NCBI GenBank assembly: GCA_947473305.1
Contig: CANJCB010000035.1
Coordinates: 1-42,406, forward strand
DNA: 42,406 bases
Reading direction: 5' to 3'
Source of the DNA: Rhodospirillales bacterium
Lineage (GTDB): Bacteria > Pseudomonadota > Alphaproteobacteria > ATCC43930 > CGMCC-115725
Shown here: positions 32,797 through 41,373 of the stretch, one piece after another
Position numbering within the stretch: the first letter of the stretch is position 1
Layout: each line of letters opens with the position of its first letter
Translations under genes and position numbers: made by a program
Notes under the pieces: generated by a model
The model's database searches: none
What the model was told of the DNA's origin: nothing
The model's input: only the letters and a program-made list of their open reading frames with translations

Positions 32797-34338
32797 ATGA
32801 AGCTTGGCTCGCTTTTCTCCGGCATGGCGCAGCGTCGCGCCGATCATGTCGCCATCATCTGCAAGGATCGCCGCATCACCTTCCGGGAGTTGGAAGGGAC
32901 GACCAACCGGATCGCCAATGCGCTCCTGGCGCGCGGATTGAAACCTTTGGATCGCATGGCACTCTGGGTTCCGAACAGCGCCGAGATCGTCGAGGCCATG
33001 GGCGGCGTGGTGAAGATGGGCGGGATTATCGTCCCGATCTCCACGCGCCTTACGCTGTCGGAGGTCCAATTCATCCTGGGCGACGTGGAGCCCCGGGTGG
33101 TCTTCTTTTCGCCCGAAACCCGCAAGGGCGCCCGCGAGGCGGCCACGAAAATGGACAACCCGGTGCTGATCGTGACTGAGGGAGAGGCCGAGCCCGGCGA
33201 GATCGCCCTTTCGACGCTGGCCGCGGAGGGCAGCGACGCTCCGCCGCCCTATCTTCCGGCGGATCCCGACGATTGCCTCATCGCCTATACCTCCGGCACC
33301 ACGGGTCATCCCAAAGGCGCCATCTCGACCCATGCCAATTTGGTCTTCTCCGCCGGCTTCCTGAATGCGACCGAGTTCCAGGTGACGGCCGACGACGCCA
33401 TCCTGGTGACGACGCCCATCGCCCATCGGATCGGCTTGAGCCGCATCACCAATATGCTGACCACCGGCTGTCGGCTCGTCATCATGACCCGCTTCGATCC
33501 CGTCGAAGCGGTGGACCTCATCGAGAAAGAAGGCATCACCATCCTCGGCTGCGTGCCGACAGTGGTGCGCCTCATGATGCCGGAGATCGAGAAGCGGCCC
33601 CAGGCGCTGAAGCCCTTGCGGCTCATCTCCGCGACGGGCGAGGTGTTCCCGGTGGAACTGAAGAAGCGGCTTTTCGCGGCCGTACCCGATGTCGGCATCT
33701 ATAGCTATTACGCAGGCACGGAACCCGCCTCGGTCGCGGCGCTCCTGCCGCACGAGCAGCGCGGCAATCCCGGCTCCATGGGTCGCGCCATTCCGGGCGT
33801 CGAGGTTCGCCTCGTGGACCAGGAGTTAAAGGATGTGCCGCTCGGCACCACCGGCGAGATCCTGGTGCGCTGCGGGCGGCCCGGGCTCTTCACCATGATG
33901 AAGGGCTATTACAAGCGGCCGGAAGCCAACAAGGAAGTCTTCGTCCAGGACGGTTGGCTCCGGACCGGCGACCTCGCCTACAAGGATGCGGAAGGCTATT
34001 TCTATTTCGTCGACCGCGCCAAGGACATGGTGGTGAGCGGCGGCTTCAACATCTATTCGAAGGAGGTGGAGCTTGCGCTCCTCTCCCACCCCGCAGTGGC
34101 CGACGCGGCCGTGATCGGCATCCCGGACGAGGAATACGGGGAAGCTGTCATGGCCTTCATCGAACAGAAGCCCGGCACCACGGCCACGCCCGAGGAGATC
34201 ATCGAGCACTGCCGGGACCGGATCGCCAGCTACAAGAAACCCCGCCACGTGCGCTTCATCCCGACCCTGCCGCGCACCGGCACAGGCAAGGTGCAGAAGG
34301 GCGAGTTGCGCAAGCTGGCGGCTGCGGAGAAGACCTGA
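32797..34338 (+). CDS. AMP-forming acyl-CoA synthetase / ligase (class I adenylate-forming)
   Basis: A 513-residue adenylate-forming enzyme that activates a carboxylic acid through an acyl-AMP to its CoA ester. Motifs in order: P-loop YTSGTTGHPKGA, the aromatic-binding SYYAGTEP core, GWLRTGDLAYKD hinge region and the final catalytic lysine in PRTGTGKVQKGEL. Substrate could be a medium-chain or aromatic acid. ATG 32797 is preferred because GGGA stands before it and homology begins at once; the frame is open upstream without family similarity. It overlaps the next gene by one base, so they are surely co-translated. Confidence 0.9.
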   Translation: MKLGSLFSGMAQRRADHVAIICKDRRITFRELEGTTNRIANALLARGLKPLDRMALWVPNSAEIVEAMGGVVKMGGIIVPISTRLTLSEVQFILGDVEPRVVFFSPETRKGAREAATKMDNPVLIVTEGEAEPGEIALSTLAAEGSDAPPPYLPADPDDCLIAYTSGTTGHPKGAISTHANLVFSAGFLNATEFQVTADDAILVTTPIAHRIGLSRITNMLTTGCRLVIMTRFDPVEAVDLIEKEGITILGCVPTVVRLMMPEIEKRPQALKPLRLISATGEVFPVELKKRLFAAVPDVGIYSYYAGTEPASVAALLPHEQRGNPGSMGRAIPGVEVRLVDQELKDVPLGTTGEILVRCGRPGLFTMMKGYYKRPEANKEVFVQDGWLRTGDLAYKDAEGYFYFVDRAKDMVVSGGFNIYSKEVELALLSHPAVADAAVIGIPDEEYGEAVMAFIEQKPGTTATPEEIIEHCRDRIASYKKPRHVRFIPTLPRTGTGKVQKGELRKLAAAEKT

Positions 34339-35267
34339 TGCGCGGGCGGGTCGACGTCCACCACCACATCTTCCCACCGGATTATGTGTCGTCGATGCCG
34401 CCCGAGATCCTGCGAGTGCCCAAGGACCCCTGGTCGGTTGAACAAGCTCTCGAGGTCATGGGGCAGAACAACATCGAATTCGCGGCAACCTCCGTCTCGA
34501 CGGAGGTGACGCTGCCCGACCGGGGGGCGACGGCGAAAATCGCCCGGCACTGCAACGATTACGGCGCACGGCTCCGGCACGACAAGCCCGACCGCTTCGG
34601 CCTCCTGGCCACCTTGCCGCTGCCCTATATGGACGAAACGCTGCGGGAGGTGGGCTACGCCTTCGACGAATTAGAGGCCGATGGCGTGGCGCTCATGACC
34701 AATTACCAGGGAAAATATCTGGGAGACCCTGAGCTGGAACCGCTCCTCGCGGAACTCGACCGGCGTCATGCCGTGGCTTTCGTGCATCCCACCACCTGCG
34801 ACTGCCCGACCTGTCATCCCAAGGTCAATATCAGCCTCCTGGAATTTCCCTTCGACACGACGCGCACGATCACCAGCCTCTTCTTTTCCGGGGCGCTCTA
34901 CAAATATTCGAACATCCAGTTCATCTTCAGCCATGGCGGCGGGACGGTGTCCCATCTCGCCTATCGCATCGCCATGGTGGCGAAGACCAATCCCGCCATG
35001 GCCTATCCCGGCGCGCCGGACATCTGGACCGCGCTGAAGGGGCTCTACTACGACGTGGTCACCGCGGTCGCACCGTCGATGATGCGCTCGCTGCTCGAAG
35101 TGGCGCCGCTCGACCATGTGCTCTTCGGCACCGACTACCCCTTCATTCCCGCCTGGCGCGTCGCGCTCATGATCGAGCAATTCGGGGATTCAGGCCTTTC
35201 GGCCGAAGATATCGGGAAGATCGGCTTCGACAACGCCCGGCCGCTCTTCCCGCGCCTTCTGGGATAA
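34338..35267 (+). CDS. ACMSD-like amidohydrolase family decarboxylase
   Basis: A 309-residue TIM-barrel enzyme of the ACMSD branch of the amidohydrolase superfamily, which holds non-oxidative decarboxylases such as aminocarboxymuconate-semialdehyde decarboxylase and 5-carboxyvanillate decarboxylase. The metal site is His8-x-His10 (VDVHHHIFPPD), a histidine in FVHPTT, a histidine in FSHGGG and the aspartate in FGTDYPF. The cysteine-rich DCPTCHP next to the VHPTT segment is unusual and could bind another metal or lie by the active site. Its ATG overlaps the ligase stop (TGATG). Decarboxylation of an aromatic acid or hydrolysis are both possible. It abuts the converging permease gene with no gap. 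Confidence 0.85.
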   Translation: MRGRVDVHHHIFPPDYVSSMPPEILRVPKDPWSVEQALEVMGQNNIEFAATSVSTEVTLPDRGATAKIARHCNDYGARLRHDKPDRFGLLATLPLPYMDETLREVGYAFDELEADGVALMTNYQGKYLGDPELEPLLAELDRRHAVAFVHPTTCDCPTCHPKVNISLLEFPFDTTRTITSLFFSGALYKYSNIQFIFSHGGGTVSHLAYRIAMVAKTNPAMAYPGAPDIWTALKGLYYDVVTAVAPSMMRSLLEVAPLDHVLFGTDYPFIPAWRVALMIEQFGDSGLSAEDIGKIGFDNARPLFPRLLG

Positions 35268-36032
35268 TCAGCGCCGCCGGGTCGAGTGCTTCCAGGTCAC
35301 GAAATGGTTTTCCAGGAGGCCGATCAGCGTGATCCCCAGGGTGGCGAAAAGCGTGATGCAGAGCAGCGCCGCGAAAACCAGCGGCGTGTCGAGATTGAAC
35401 TGACCCGAGAGCACCAGATAGCCCGCGCCGACATTGCCCGCGATGAACTCGCCGACGATTGATCCGACCAGCGCCAGGGGAAAGGCGATCCGCAGAGCAT
35501 CTGTAATGTAGGGAACGGCATTGATGAGCCGCACCTTCAGGAAGATGCGCCAGGGTGTTCCGCCGGAAAGCCGCGAGAGATCGAGCACATCGGCTTCGAT
35601 TTCCCCCAGACCGGTAATCGAATTCACGAAGATCGGAAAGACGGACAACAGGAAGGCCAGCACGATCTTGGTCTCGGCGCCAAGCCCGAACCAGATCACC
35701 AGGAGCGGCGCCACCGCGATCTTGGGAATGCTGTTGAAGGCCGCCAGAAGCGGCATGATCATCGCCTTCAACGGCTTGATATAAACCACGGCCAGCGCCA
35801 TCAGCACGCCAACCACCAGGGCCAGGGCGAGGCCCACGACCGTGGTAAAACCGGTCGCGACGAAAAGGTGATAGAGCTGTTCGTTCCGGGTCGCCCAAAG
35901 CCGCGCCAGGATGACCGTCGGCGCGGGCAGGATATATTCCGGGAAATTCGCCAGGCGCACGCCCACCTGCCACACCACCAGCAGGACGACGAAACCCAGG
36001 AACGGGCGCAGATGCTTCAATGCGTTGATCAT
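35268..36032 (-). CDS. ABC transporter permease, NitT/TauT type
   Basis: A 254-residue permease with about six transmembrane helices. The coupling loop lies in LSRLSGGTPWRIFLKVRLINAVP, followed by ALRIAFPLALVGSIVGEFI, like SsuC/TauC. ATG 36032 follows GAGAGGGG; an upstream in-frame start adds only eight residues. It is 11 bases downstream of its ATPase gene. No binding protein accompanies this pair in the window, so the complete transporter needs a partner from elsewhere or shares that of 24119. Confidence 0.88.
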   Translation of the reverse strand: MINALKHLRPFLGFVVLLVVWQVGVRLANFPEYILPAPTVILARLWATRNEQLYHLFVATGFTTVVGLALALVVGVLMALAVVYIKPLKAMIMPLLAAFNSIPKIAVAPLLVIWFGLGAETKIVLAFLLSVFPIFVNSITGLGEIEADVLDLSRLSGGTPWRIFLKVRLINAVPYITDALRIAFPLALVGSIVGEFIAGNVGAGYLVLSGQFNLDTPLVFAALLCITLFATLGITLIGLLENHFVTWKHSTRRR

Positions 36033-36043
36033 GGCCCCTCTCC

Positions 36044-36823
36044 CTATTCCACCCACTGCGCGTCGATCTGATCGCGCACATCGGCGGCGAGTTCGACGAA
36101 ACGCGGATCCTTCATCATCGAGGCGAGCCTGGGACGCGGCAGATCGACCTTCACGATCTTCTTGATGGTACCGGGCCTCCCGCTCATCACCACGATGGTG
36201 TCCGAGAGCAGCACGGCCTCGGTGATGCTATGGGTCACGAAGATCACGGTCTGACGCCCGACGCTCCAGATCTTCTGCAACTCGAAGCCCATGCGTTCGC
36301 GCGTCATGATGTCGAGCGCACCGAAAGGCTCGTCCATCAGCAGGAGTTGGGGGCTGGAGACCAGCGCCCGGCAAATCGCCACGCGTTGCTGCATGCCGCC
36401 GGAAAGCTGATAGGGCGCATGGTTCTCGAAACCTTCGAGGCCCGCGAGCTTTATAAGTTCGAGCGCCTTGGCCTGGTATTTCGAGCGGCGCTCGCCCCTC
36501 ATCTCGATCGGGAAAAGCACATTGGTCAGAACGCTGCGCCAGGGCAGCAATACCGGAGCCTGGAAGACCATGCCCACGTCCTTGATCGGCCCCCGGACTT
36601 CGGCGCCGCGCACCAGGACCTTGCCGGCGGTGGGCTCGGTCAGCCCCGCGATGACGCGTAAAGCCGTCGACTTGCCGCAACCGCTCGGCCCCACGATCGA
36701 CAGAAACTCATGATTGGCGACGTTGAAGGACATGTCACCGATCGCGGTCACTTCCCCGAAGCTCTTTTTTAACCCTTCGATCGTCACCATGGGCGCCCCG
36801 CTCAGGGACCGAACTTCATCCAT
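36044..36823 (-). CDS. ABC transporter ATP-binding protein, NitT/TauT type
   Basis: A 259-residue ATPase. Motifs: Walker A GPSGCGKST, Q-loop VFQAPVLLPW, signature LSGGMQQR, Walker B LLLMDEPFGALD, switch VTHSITEA. It belongs to the nitrate/sulfonate importer class like the ATPase at 19380, but the two are different subtypes. ATG 36823 with AAGGCAGG just before it was chosen; GTG 36862 would add 13 residues, and ATG 36790 would lose 11. It is probably transcribed with the XRE regulator gene upstream. Confidence 0.88.
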   Translation of the reverse strand: MDEVRSLSGAPMVTIEGLKKSFGEVTAIGDMSFNVANHEFLSIVGPSGCGKSTALRVIAGLTEPTAGKVLVRGAEVRGPIKDVGMVFQAPVLLPWRSVLTNVLFPIEMRGERRSKYQAKALELIKLAGLEGFENHAPYQLSGGMQQRVAICRALVSSPQLLLMDEPFGALDIMTRERMGFELQKIWSVGRQTVIFVTHSITEAVLLSDTIVVMSGRPGTIKKIVKVDLPRPRLASMMKDPRFVELAADVRDQIDAQWVE

Positions 36824-36906
36824 CCTGCCTTGAACTCCCCACTCGAACGTATTCGCGGCCACTTTGAGCCGAAAAAGTCATCTTGTCGCAATTTTTGTAC
36901 AGTTGG

Positions 36907-37860
36907 TTAGCGCGAGCGCCGCTTCGCCGGTGTGATTTCCGCCAGCCGGGCCTTGGCGGCGGGACTGTCTATGCCCATCCGCTCACGGGCCGCAAGCAGG
37001 CTGCGAAGATATTCGGCCGCCGCATGCCCTCGAAGCGCCCCCGCCCAGATGTCGGCGACCACCCGTTCATGGAGCGTCAAGGCTTCGGGCGCGGAGGTGA
37101 TCATGGCGACGCCCAGGCGAACATTCGGCTGCTCGCCGAGCCGGAAGGGGCTGATGGTCAGGAAGCGCTGCGTCGGCTGCCGGAAGATCTGGAACCCCGC
37201 CCGCGGCAGGTTGTCGAGCACGAGGCCGACCTGGACCCCGATGGGTTCCTTTTCGAGGATCGCGATATGATGCTCGACCTCGGCGCGGGCGATGCGGCGG
37301 CGTTCCTCCGCGACCGCGTCGGGGAGCATGGTGCGCCCGACCGCACCGGTCATCAGATAGCGCTCCATCTCCAGCGCCGAAACCAGATGCAGGCAGGCGG
37401 GCTTGCGCTGCAGGCGGGTCGCCTTGCGTTCCCGCATGATCTCGATAATCTGCCCGATATCGGCCAAGGCCTTGGCCCGGTTGGGCGCCTTGTCGGGCAC
37501 GCTCTCGTTAAGCGACTGCTCCAGGATGCCTTCGAATTCCTGCGTCGCGAGGAAATAGGAAATCGGGCCGGCCAGGATGGTGATGTGCTCGGCCGTCTCC
37601 TCGATCTGGCGGATGCGCTCGTAATAGGTCACCGGCGAGGAGACATATTCGATGCCCACCCCCAGGAGGGTCGGCAGCGACACATCCAGCAGCTCCGAAA
37701 GCTTTTCGAGGGTCTCGATCTTGGCGAGTTCCCCCTTCTCGAAGCGATAGAGCGCGGTGCGAGAGATGCCGATGCGGCGCGAAATTTCTTCCGCGCTGAG
37801 CCCCGAGCCCATGCGAAACGCCTTCAGCCGCAGTCCGATTTCGTCGTAGCGGAGGGACAA
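36907..37860 (-). CDS. XRE family transcriptional regulator with large C-terminal domain
   Basis: A 317-residue regulator. Residues about 8-66 are an XRE/Cro-type helix-turn-helix (LKAFRMGSGLSAEEISRRIG, then SRTALYRFEKGELAKIETL). The long C-terminal part has no cupin motif and no zinc-peptidase motif; it is a mixed alpha/beta region of unknown ligand. The gene lies between a TauD gene and the ABC transporter genes on one strand, so uptake or dioxygenase genes beside it are the likely targets. Operator candidates are uncertain: the short gap after it contains repeated TTGTC/TTGTA elements. Confidence 0.85.
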   Translation of the reverse strand: MSLRYDEIGLRLKAFRMGSGLSAEEISRRIGISRTALYRFEKGELAKIETLEKLSELLDVSLPTLLGVGIEYVSSPVTYYERIRQIEETAEHITILAGPISYFLATQEFEGILEQSLNESVPDKAPNRAKALADIGQIIEIMRERKATRLQRKPACLHLVSALEMERYLMTGAVGRTMLPDAVAEERRRIARAEVEHHIAILEKEPIGVQVGLVLDNLPRAGFQIFRQPTQRFLTISPFRLGEQPNVRLGVAMITSAPEALTLHERVVADIWAGALRGHAAAEYLRSLLAARERMGIDSPAAKARLAEITPAKRRSR

Positions 37861-37934
37861 AAGCGCTCCCCGAAAATATGATTACCCCAAAGCGCAGTCT
37901 ATCACACAGCCGCCACGGGCATTCAAGGGTGGCG

Positions 37935-38777
37935 CTAGTAAGGAGCGCCGGCCCCGACCATGGTTGTCCGCAGCAGAAGCCGCCTTTCGCCGGCCGGAAA
38001 ATCGGTCCGCGCATGCATCGAGCAGCGGTTGTCCCAGATCACGAGATCGTCAGGCTGCCAGACATGCTCATAGATCCATTCCGGATTTTCCGAGTGATCG
38101 AAGACCCGGGCGAGCAGGTCGTCGCTCTCCGACTTCGGCATATCGACGATTTGCTCCGTCATCAAGCGATTGACATAGACCGCCTTGCGGCCGGTCTCCT
38201 CATGGGTGCGGAACACGGGATGGGAGGATTCGGAAAAAGCCTCGATCCCGTTTTTCCCGTGCCGCTGGGTTTCCCCATAGTTGTAGTGGTGGAAGGCCCT
38301 GCGCCCCTCGAGCCGGTCACGCAGATCGCGCGGCATGAGGTCATAGGCGGTCGCGCAATTGGCGAAGAGGGTATTGCCGCCCACGCTGGGGATATCCACC
38401 GCATAAAGACAGGTCCCCTTGTCGGGGTTCGCGGCATGGATCATGTCGTGATGGAACATCATTTCGCCGTCGGGCAGCGAGCCGATCGCGACACCGCCCT
38501 CCCGAACGTTCGAGATCAGCATGATGCCTTCCAGAAGACGACCGTAACCCACCGGATGGAAAGCTTTGGGCCGGGCGAGTTTTGCCGGGGTTCCGAAATA
38601 GCCGGTGACGCGGAGGAGCGCTTCCTGGTCGAGTTTTTGTCCCCGGAAAACCAGGATGACATGCTCGAGCCAGAGCCGCTTCAGTTCCGTTTGGGTCTTC
38701 TCGTCGATCGGGCCGCTGAGATCGATCCCTGTGACTTGGGCGCCAATGTGAGGCGTAAGCGTCTTGGCGGCAATCAT
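37935..38777 (-). CDS. TauD/TfdA family dioxygenase, divergent member
   Basis: A 280-residue Fe(II)/2-oxoglutarate dioxygenase with ligands His109-x-Asp111 (MFHHDMIH), His255 and Arg270. It is the most distant of the short TauD proteins here: it lacks the IFFRDQ phrase in that form (LVFRGQ) and the RIVxEGDRP ending. It resembles TfdA-like proteins acting on phenoxy or other aryl acids, but the evidence is not specific. It follows the aldehyde dehydrogenase gene on the same strand after 67 bases and precedes the XRE regulator by 74, and an aldehyde is a normal product of this dioxygenase type, which the dehydrogenase could oxidise. Confidence 0.88.
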   Translation of the reverse strand: MIAAKTLTPHIGAQVTGIDLSGPIDEKTQTELKRLWLEHVILVFRGQKLDQEALLRVTGYFGTPAKLARPKAFHPVGYGRLLEGIMLISNVREGGVAIGSLPDGEMMFHHDMIHAANPDKGTCLYAVDIPSVGGNTLFANCATAYDLMPRDLRDRLEGRRAFHHYNYGETQRHGKNGIEAFSESSHPVFRTHEETGRKAVYVNRLMTEQIVDMPKSESDDLLARVFDHSENPEWIYEHVWQPDDLVIWDNRCSMHARTDFPAGERRLLLRTTMVGAGAPY

Positions 38778-38822
38778 CTAAAGTCCCCGGCTGTTCGGAC
38801 GCATAAGCCTATCATCTCGCCG

Positions 38823-38834
38823 ATTGTATGCAAA
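38823..38834. promoter_or_regulatory. weak match to the GntR-type palindrome
   Basis: ATTGTATGCAAA keeps the core TTGT-NN-(A)CAA with one mismatch (GCAA for ACAA). It lies 46 bases before the start of the minus-strand TauD gene at 38777. It is far from the GntR gene and only a partial match, so it could be chance. Confidence 0.25.
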
Positions 38835-38844
38835 TGCCCGGCGT

Positions 38845-40275
38845 TCAGGCGGAAGCTTGCGTCACGAATTTGGTGACGAAATAGCCTTCCATGGCATCGA
38901 CGCCGCCATCCGAGCCTTGACCCGAATCCTTCACGCCCCCAAAAGGAACTTCGGGCAATCCGAGACCGTGATGGTTGATCGATACCATGCCGGCTTCGAC
39001 AGCCGCCGCGAAGGCGCTCGCCGTCTTGACCGAGCGGGTATAGGCATAGGCCGAGAGCCCATAGGGCAGCCGGTTCGCTTCCGCCATGGCGTCGTCGAAG
39101 CCCTTGAAAGGCGCCATCAGCGCCATGGGGCCGAAAGGCTCCTCGTTCATCACCCGCGCGTCGAGCGGCACGTCGCTCAATACCGTGGGCGCGAAGAAAT
39201 AGCCCTTGTTGCCGAGGCGCTTGCCGCCTGTGCGAAGACGGGCGCCGCGCTTCACCGCATCGGCGACAAAGCCCTCCATGGCCGCGACGCGACGGCCGTT
39301 GGCCAGAGGACCCATGATGACGCCCGGCTCGAAACCCTCGCCGACCTTCACCTGCTCCGCATGGGTTACGAACTGATCAACGAAGCGATCGTAGACCTTT
39401 TCCTGGACCAGGAAGCGGGTCGGCGAGATGCAGCCTTGCCCGGAATTCCGGTATTTCACCTGGGCCAAGGCGGCAGCCGCGAGATCGACATCCGCGTCGT
39501 CGAAGATCAACACGGGCGAATGGCCGCCCAGTTCCATGGTGAGCCGCTTCATGTGGGCGCCCGCGATCTGGGCCAGCTGCTTGCCGACGACCGTCGAGCC
39601 CGTGAAGGTGATCTTGCGGATCGTGGGATGGGGGATGAGATATTCCGAAATCTCCGCCGGCACGCCATAGACGAGGTTCATGACCCCATCCGGCACGCCC
39701 GCCTCGGCAAGCGCGCGCACCACTTCGGCAGAGGAAGCCGGCGTCTCCTCCGCCGCCTTCAGGATCACGGAGCAACCGGCCGCCAGCGCAAGGCAGATTT
39801 TCCGGCTCGCCTGGTTCACCGGGATGTTCCAGGGCGTGAAGGCGGCCACCGGTCCGACCGGCTCCTTGACGACGAGTTGATAGATGCCCTCGCCCCGCGC
39901 CGGGATCACCCGGCCATAGGCGCGGCTCGCCTCGCCCGCGAACCATTCGAGCGCGTCGCAGGCAAGCTGGACTTCTCCCTTAGCCTGAGCAAACGGCTTG
40001 CCCTGTTCCATCACCATGAGCCGGGCGACCATGTCGGTCCGTTCCCGCAGGATGTCCGCGGCCTTCACCAGGATCTTTGCGCGGTTATAGGCGGGCACGG
40101 CCCTCCAGAGGGCGAAGCCTCTTTCCGCCGCTGCCAAGGCCCGGTCGAGATCGGCTCTATCGGCCCGCGCCACGGTTCCGATCTGCTCTTCGGTCGCAGG
40201 GTTCAGGACCGGGATCGTGCCGGCGCCGCCGTCACGCCACTTGCCGTCGATGAAGAGCTGAACATTCGGATACAT
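38845..40275 (-). CDS. NAD(P)-dependent aldehyde dehydrogenase, succinate-semialdehyde type
   Basis: A 476-residue aldehyde dehydrogenase that would oxidise an aldehyde to the acid. The active-site cysteine is Cys282 (NSGQGCISPTR) and the general base is Glu248 (MELGGHSP). FTPWNIPV and the FTGSTVVGK nucleotide-binding motif are standard; the overall pattern is of the GabD/succinate-semialdehyde group. ATG 40275 follows GGGGGCGAGG and gives normal length. The expected pathway role is oxidation of an aldehyde released by the TauD enzyme next to it; an aromatic aldehyde such as vanillin is also possible. Confidence 0.9.
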   Translation of the reverse strand: MYPNVQLFIDGKWRDGGAGTIPVLNPATEEQIGTVARADRADLDRALAAAERGFALWRAVPAYNRAKILVKAADILRERTDMVARLMVMEQGKPFAQAKGEVQLACDALEWFAGEASRAYGRVIPARGEGIYQLVVKEPVGPVAAFTPWNIPVNQASRKICLALAAGCSVILKAAEETPASSAEVVRALAEAGVPDGVMNLVYGVPAEISEYLIPHPTIRKITFTGSTVVGKQLAQIAGAHMKRLTMELGGHSPVLIFDDADVDLAAAALAQVKYRNSGQGCISPTRFLVQEKVYDRFVDQFVTHAEQVKVGEGFEPGVIMGPLANGRRVAAMEGFVADAVKRGARLRTGGKRLGNKGYFFAPTVLSDVPLDARVMNEEPFGPMALMAPFKGFDDAMAEANRLPYGLSAYAYTRSVKTASAFAAAVEAGMVSINHHGLGLPEVPFGGVKDSGQGSDGGVDAMEGYFVTKFVTQASA

Positions 40276-40358
40276 CGCCTCGCCCCCGCCGCCATATCGT
40301 TGCGGATAGACTGCCCCGAAAAGGACATCTGTCAACTTTTCCGCGCAATGGGAAGGTT

Positions 40359-40387
40359 CTGGCACAGACGGTTTCAATCGCTATAAT
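40359..40387 (+). promoter_or_regulatory. sigma-70-like promoter of the class II aldolase gene
   Basis: CTGGCA (40359-40364), a 17-base spacer and a perfect TATAAT (40382-40387). Transcription would begin near 40394, just before AAGGAGGGG and the ATG at 40417. This is the clearest promoter in the right third of the window. Confidence 0.65.
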
Positions 40388-40416
40388 GGCTGATCTTCAA
40401 GGAGGGGAATTGGCCC

Positions 40417-41181
40417 ATGTCCGCACAAGTTCAGTCACTGCATTCAAACCGCCCGGGCGTCGAGACCGAGCTTCAACTGCGCCGGGACCTCGCCGCCGCC
40501 TACCGGATTTTCGGTTATTTCGGCTGGGCGATGACGATTTTTGGCCACATCACGGTGCGCGTTCCCGGCCCGGAACGGCATTTCCTGATCAACCCCTTCG
40601 GCTTGCGCTATGACGAGATCACGGCTTCCAACCTGGTGAAGATTGACCTCGACGGCAATATCGTCGAGCCGAGCAACTATCCGGTCAACCGGGCGGGCTT
40701 CATCATCCACAGCGCGGTCCATGCGGCGCGCGAGGACGCGCATTGCGTGATGCATACTCACACGATCCCGGGGATGGCTATCGCCGCCACCCGCGACGGC
40801 CTGGGTCTCCTGGATTTCGCCGGCGCCTCGCTCTATGAGAAGGTCGCCTATCACGACTTCCTGGGCGTCCATGCGGACGACAGCGACCGCGTACCGCTCG
40901 TACGCGACCTCGGCGACAAGAACGCGATGATCCTTCGGAACCACGGTCTTCTGACCTGCGGCTCGACGATCGCGCAGGCCTTCCAGACGCTCCATACCCT
41001 GGAGACCGCCTGCAGGGTCCAGATGACCGCCTATTCGATGAACGTGCCGCTGCAACCGACGACCCCTGAAGTCGCCCGGGTTCATTCGGCCCATCTCTCC
41101 GAGCCGCGTGGCGGACCGGAGAAGGTTTTTGCGGCGCTCTACCGGCTCATGGAAAAGCGCGACCCGTCGTTCCTCGAATAG
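40417..41181 (+). CDS. class II aldolase/adducin family protein
   Basis: A 254-residue zinc-dependent aldolase-type protein. The metal-site histidines are in HTHTIPG near residue 112 and NHGLLTCG near residue 173; the YRIFGYFGWAMTIFGHITVR opening is the usual N-terminal pattern. Such proteins cleave or form C-C bonds of hydroxy-keto acids or decarboxylate keto acids, and many catabolic members have no defined substrate. It has its own promoter and an excellent ribosome site, and is followed by a long hairpin, so it is probably a single-gene unit. Confidence 0.88.
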   Translation: MSAQVQSLHSNRPGVETELQLRRDLAAAYRIFGYFGWAMTIFGHITVRVPGPERHFLINPFGLRYDEITASNLVKIDLDGNIVEPSNYPVNRAGFIIHSAVHAAREDAHCVMHTHTIPGMAIAATRDGLGLLDFAGASLYEKVAYHDFLGVHADDSDRVPLVRDLGDKNAMILRNHGLLTCGSTIAQAFQTLHTLETACRVQMTAYSMNVPLQPTTPEVARVHSAHLSEPRGGPEKVFAALYRLMEKRDPSFLE

Positions 41182-41193
41182 CCACCCTCCGGC

Positions 41194-41240
41194 GGACCCG
41201 GACCAAATTCAGCTCGAAGGAGCTCTTTTGGTCCGGGTCC
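41194..41240. repeat. long perfect inverted repeat after the aldolase gene
   Basis: Arms GGACCCGGACCAAA (41194-41207) and TTTGGTCCGGGTCC (41227-41240) match over 14 bases, and an inner stem AGCTC/GAGCT closes on a GAAG loop. No T-run follows. It may act as a transcription terminator, an mRNA stabiliser or a repeat-family member. Confidence 0.75.
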
Positions 41241-41373
41241 CCGATCTCGGCAGATACCGGCATCGTTTAGACCGGCTCTGGACTCCATTTCCGTCAAATC
41301 CCATATGTCGCTCACACGAGCGGGAGCCGTTCTAGGGAAACGCCTCCCCGGATTTGAAGGTCTGGAAGAATTC

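Noticed and set aside
36863-36906. TTGTCGCAA and TTGTACA elements as an XRE operator
   Set aside because: Not clearly palindromic as a set and without a second example near the XRE gene start; left as a remark in the gene entry.
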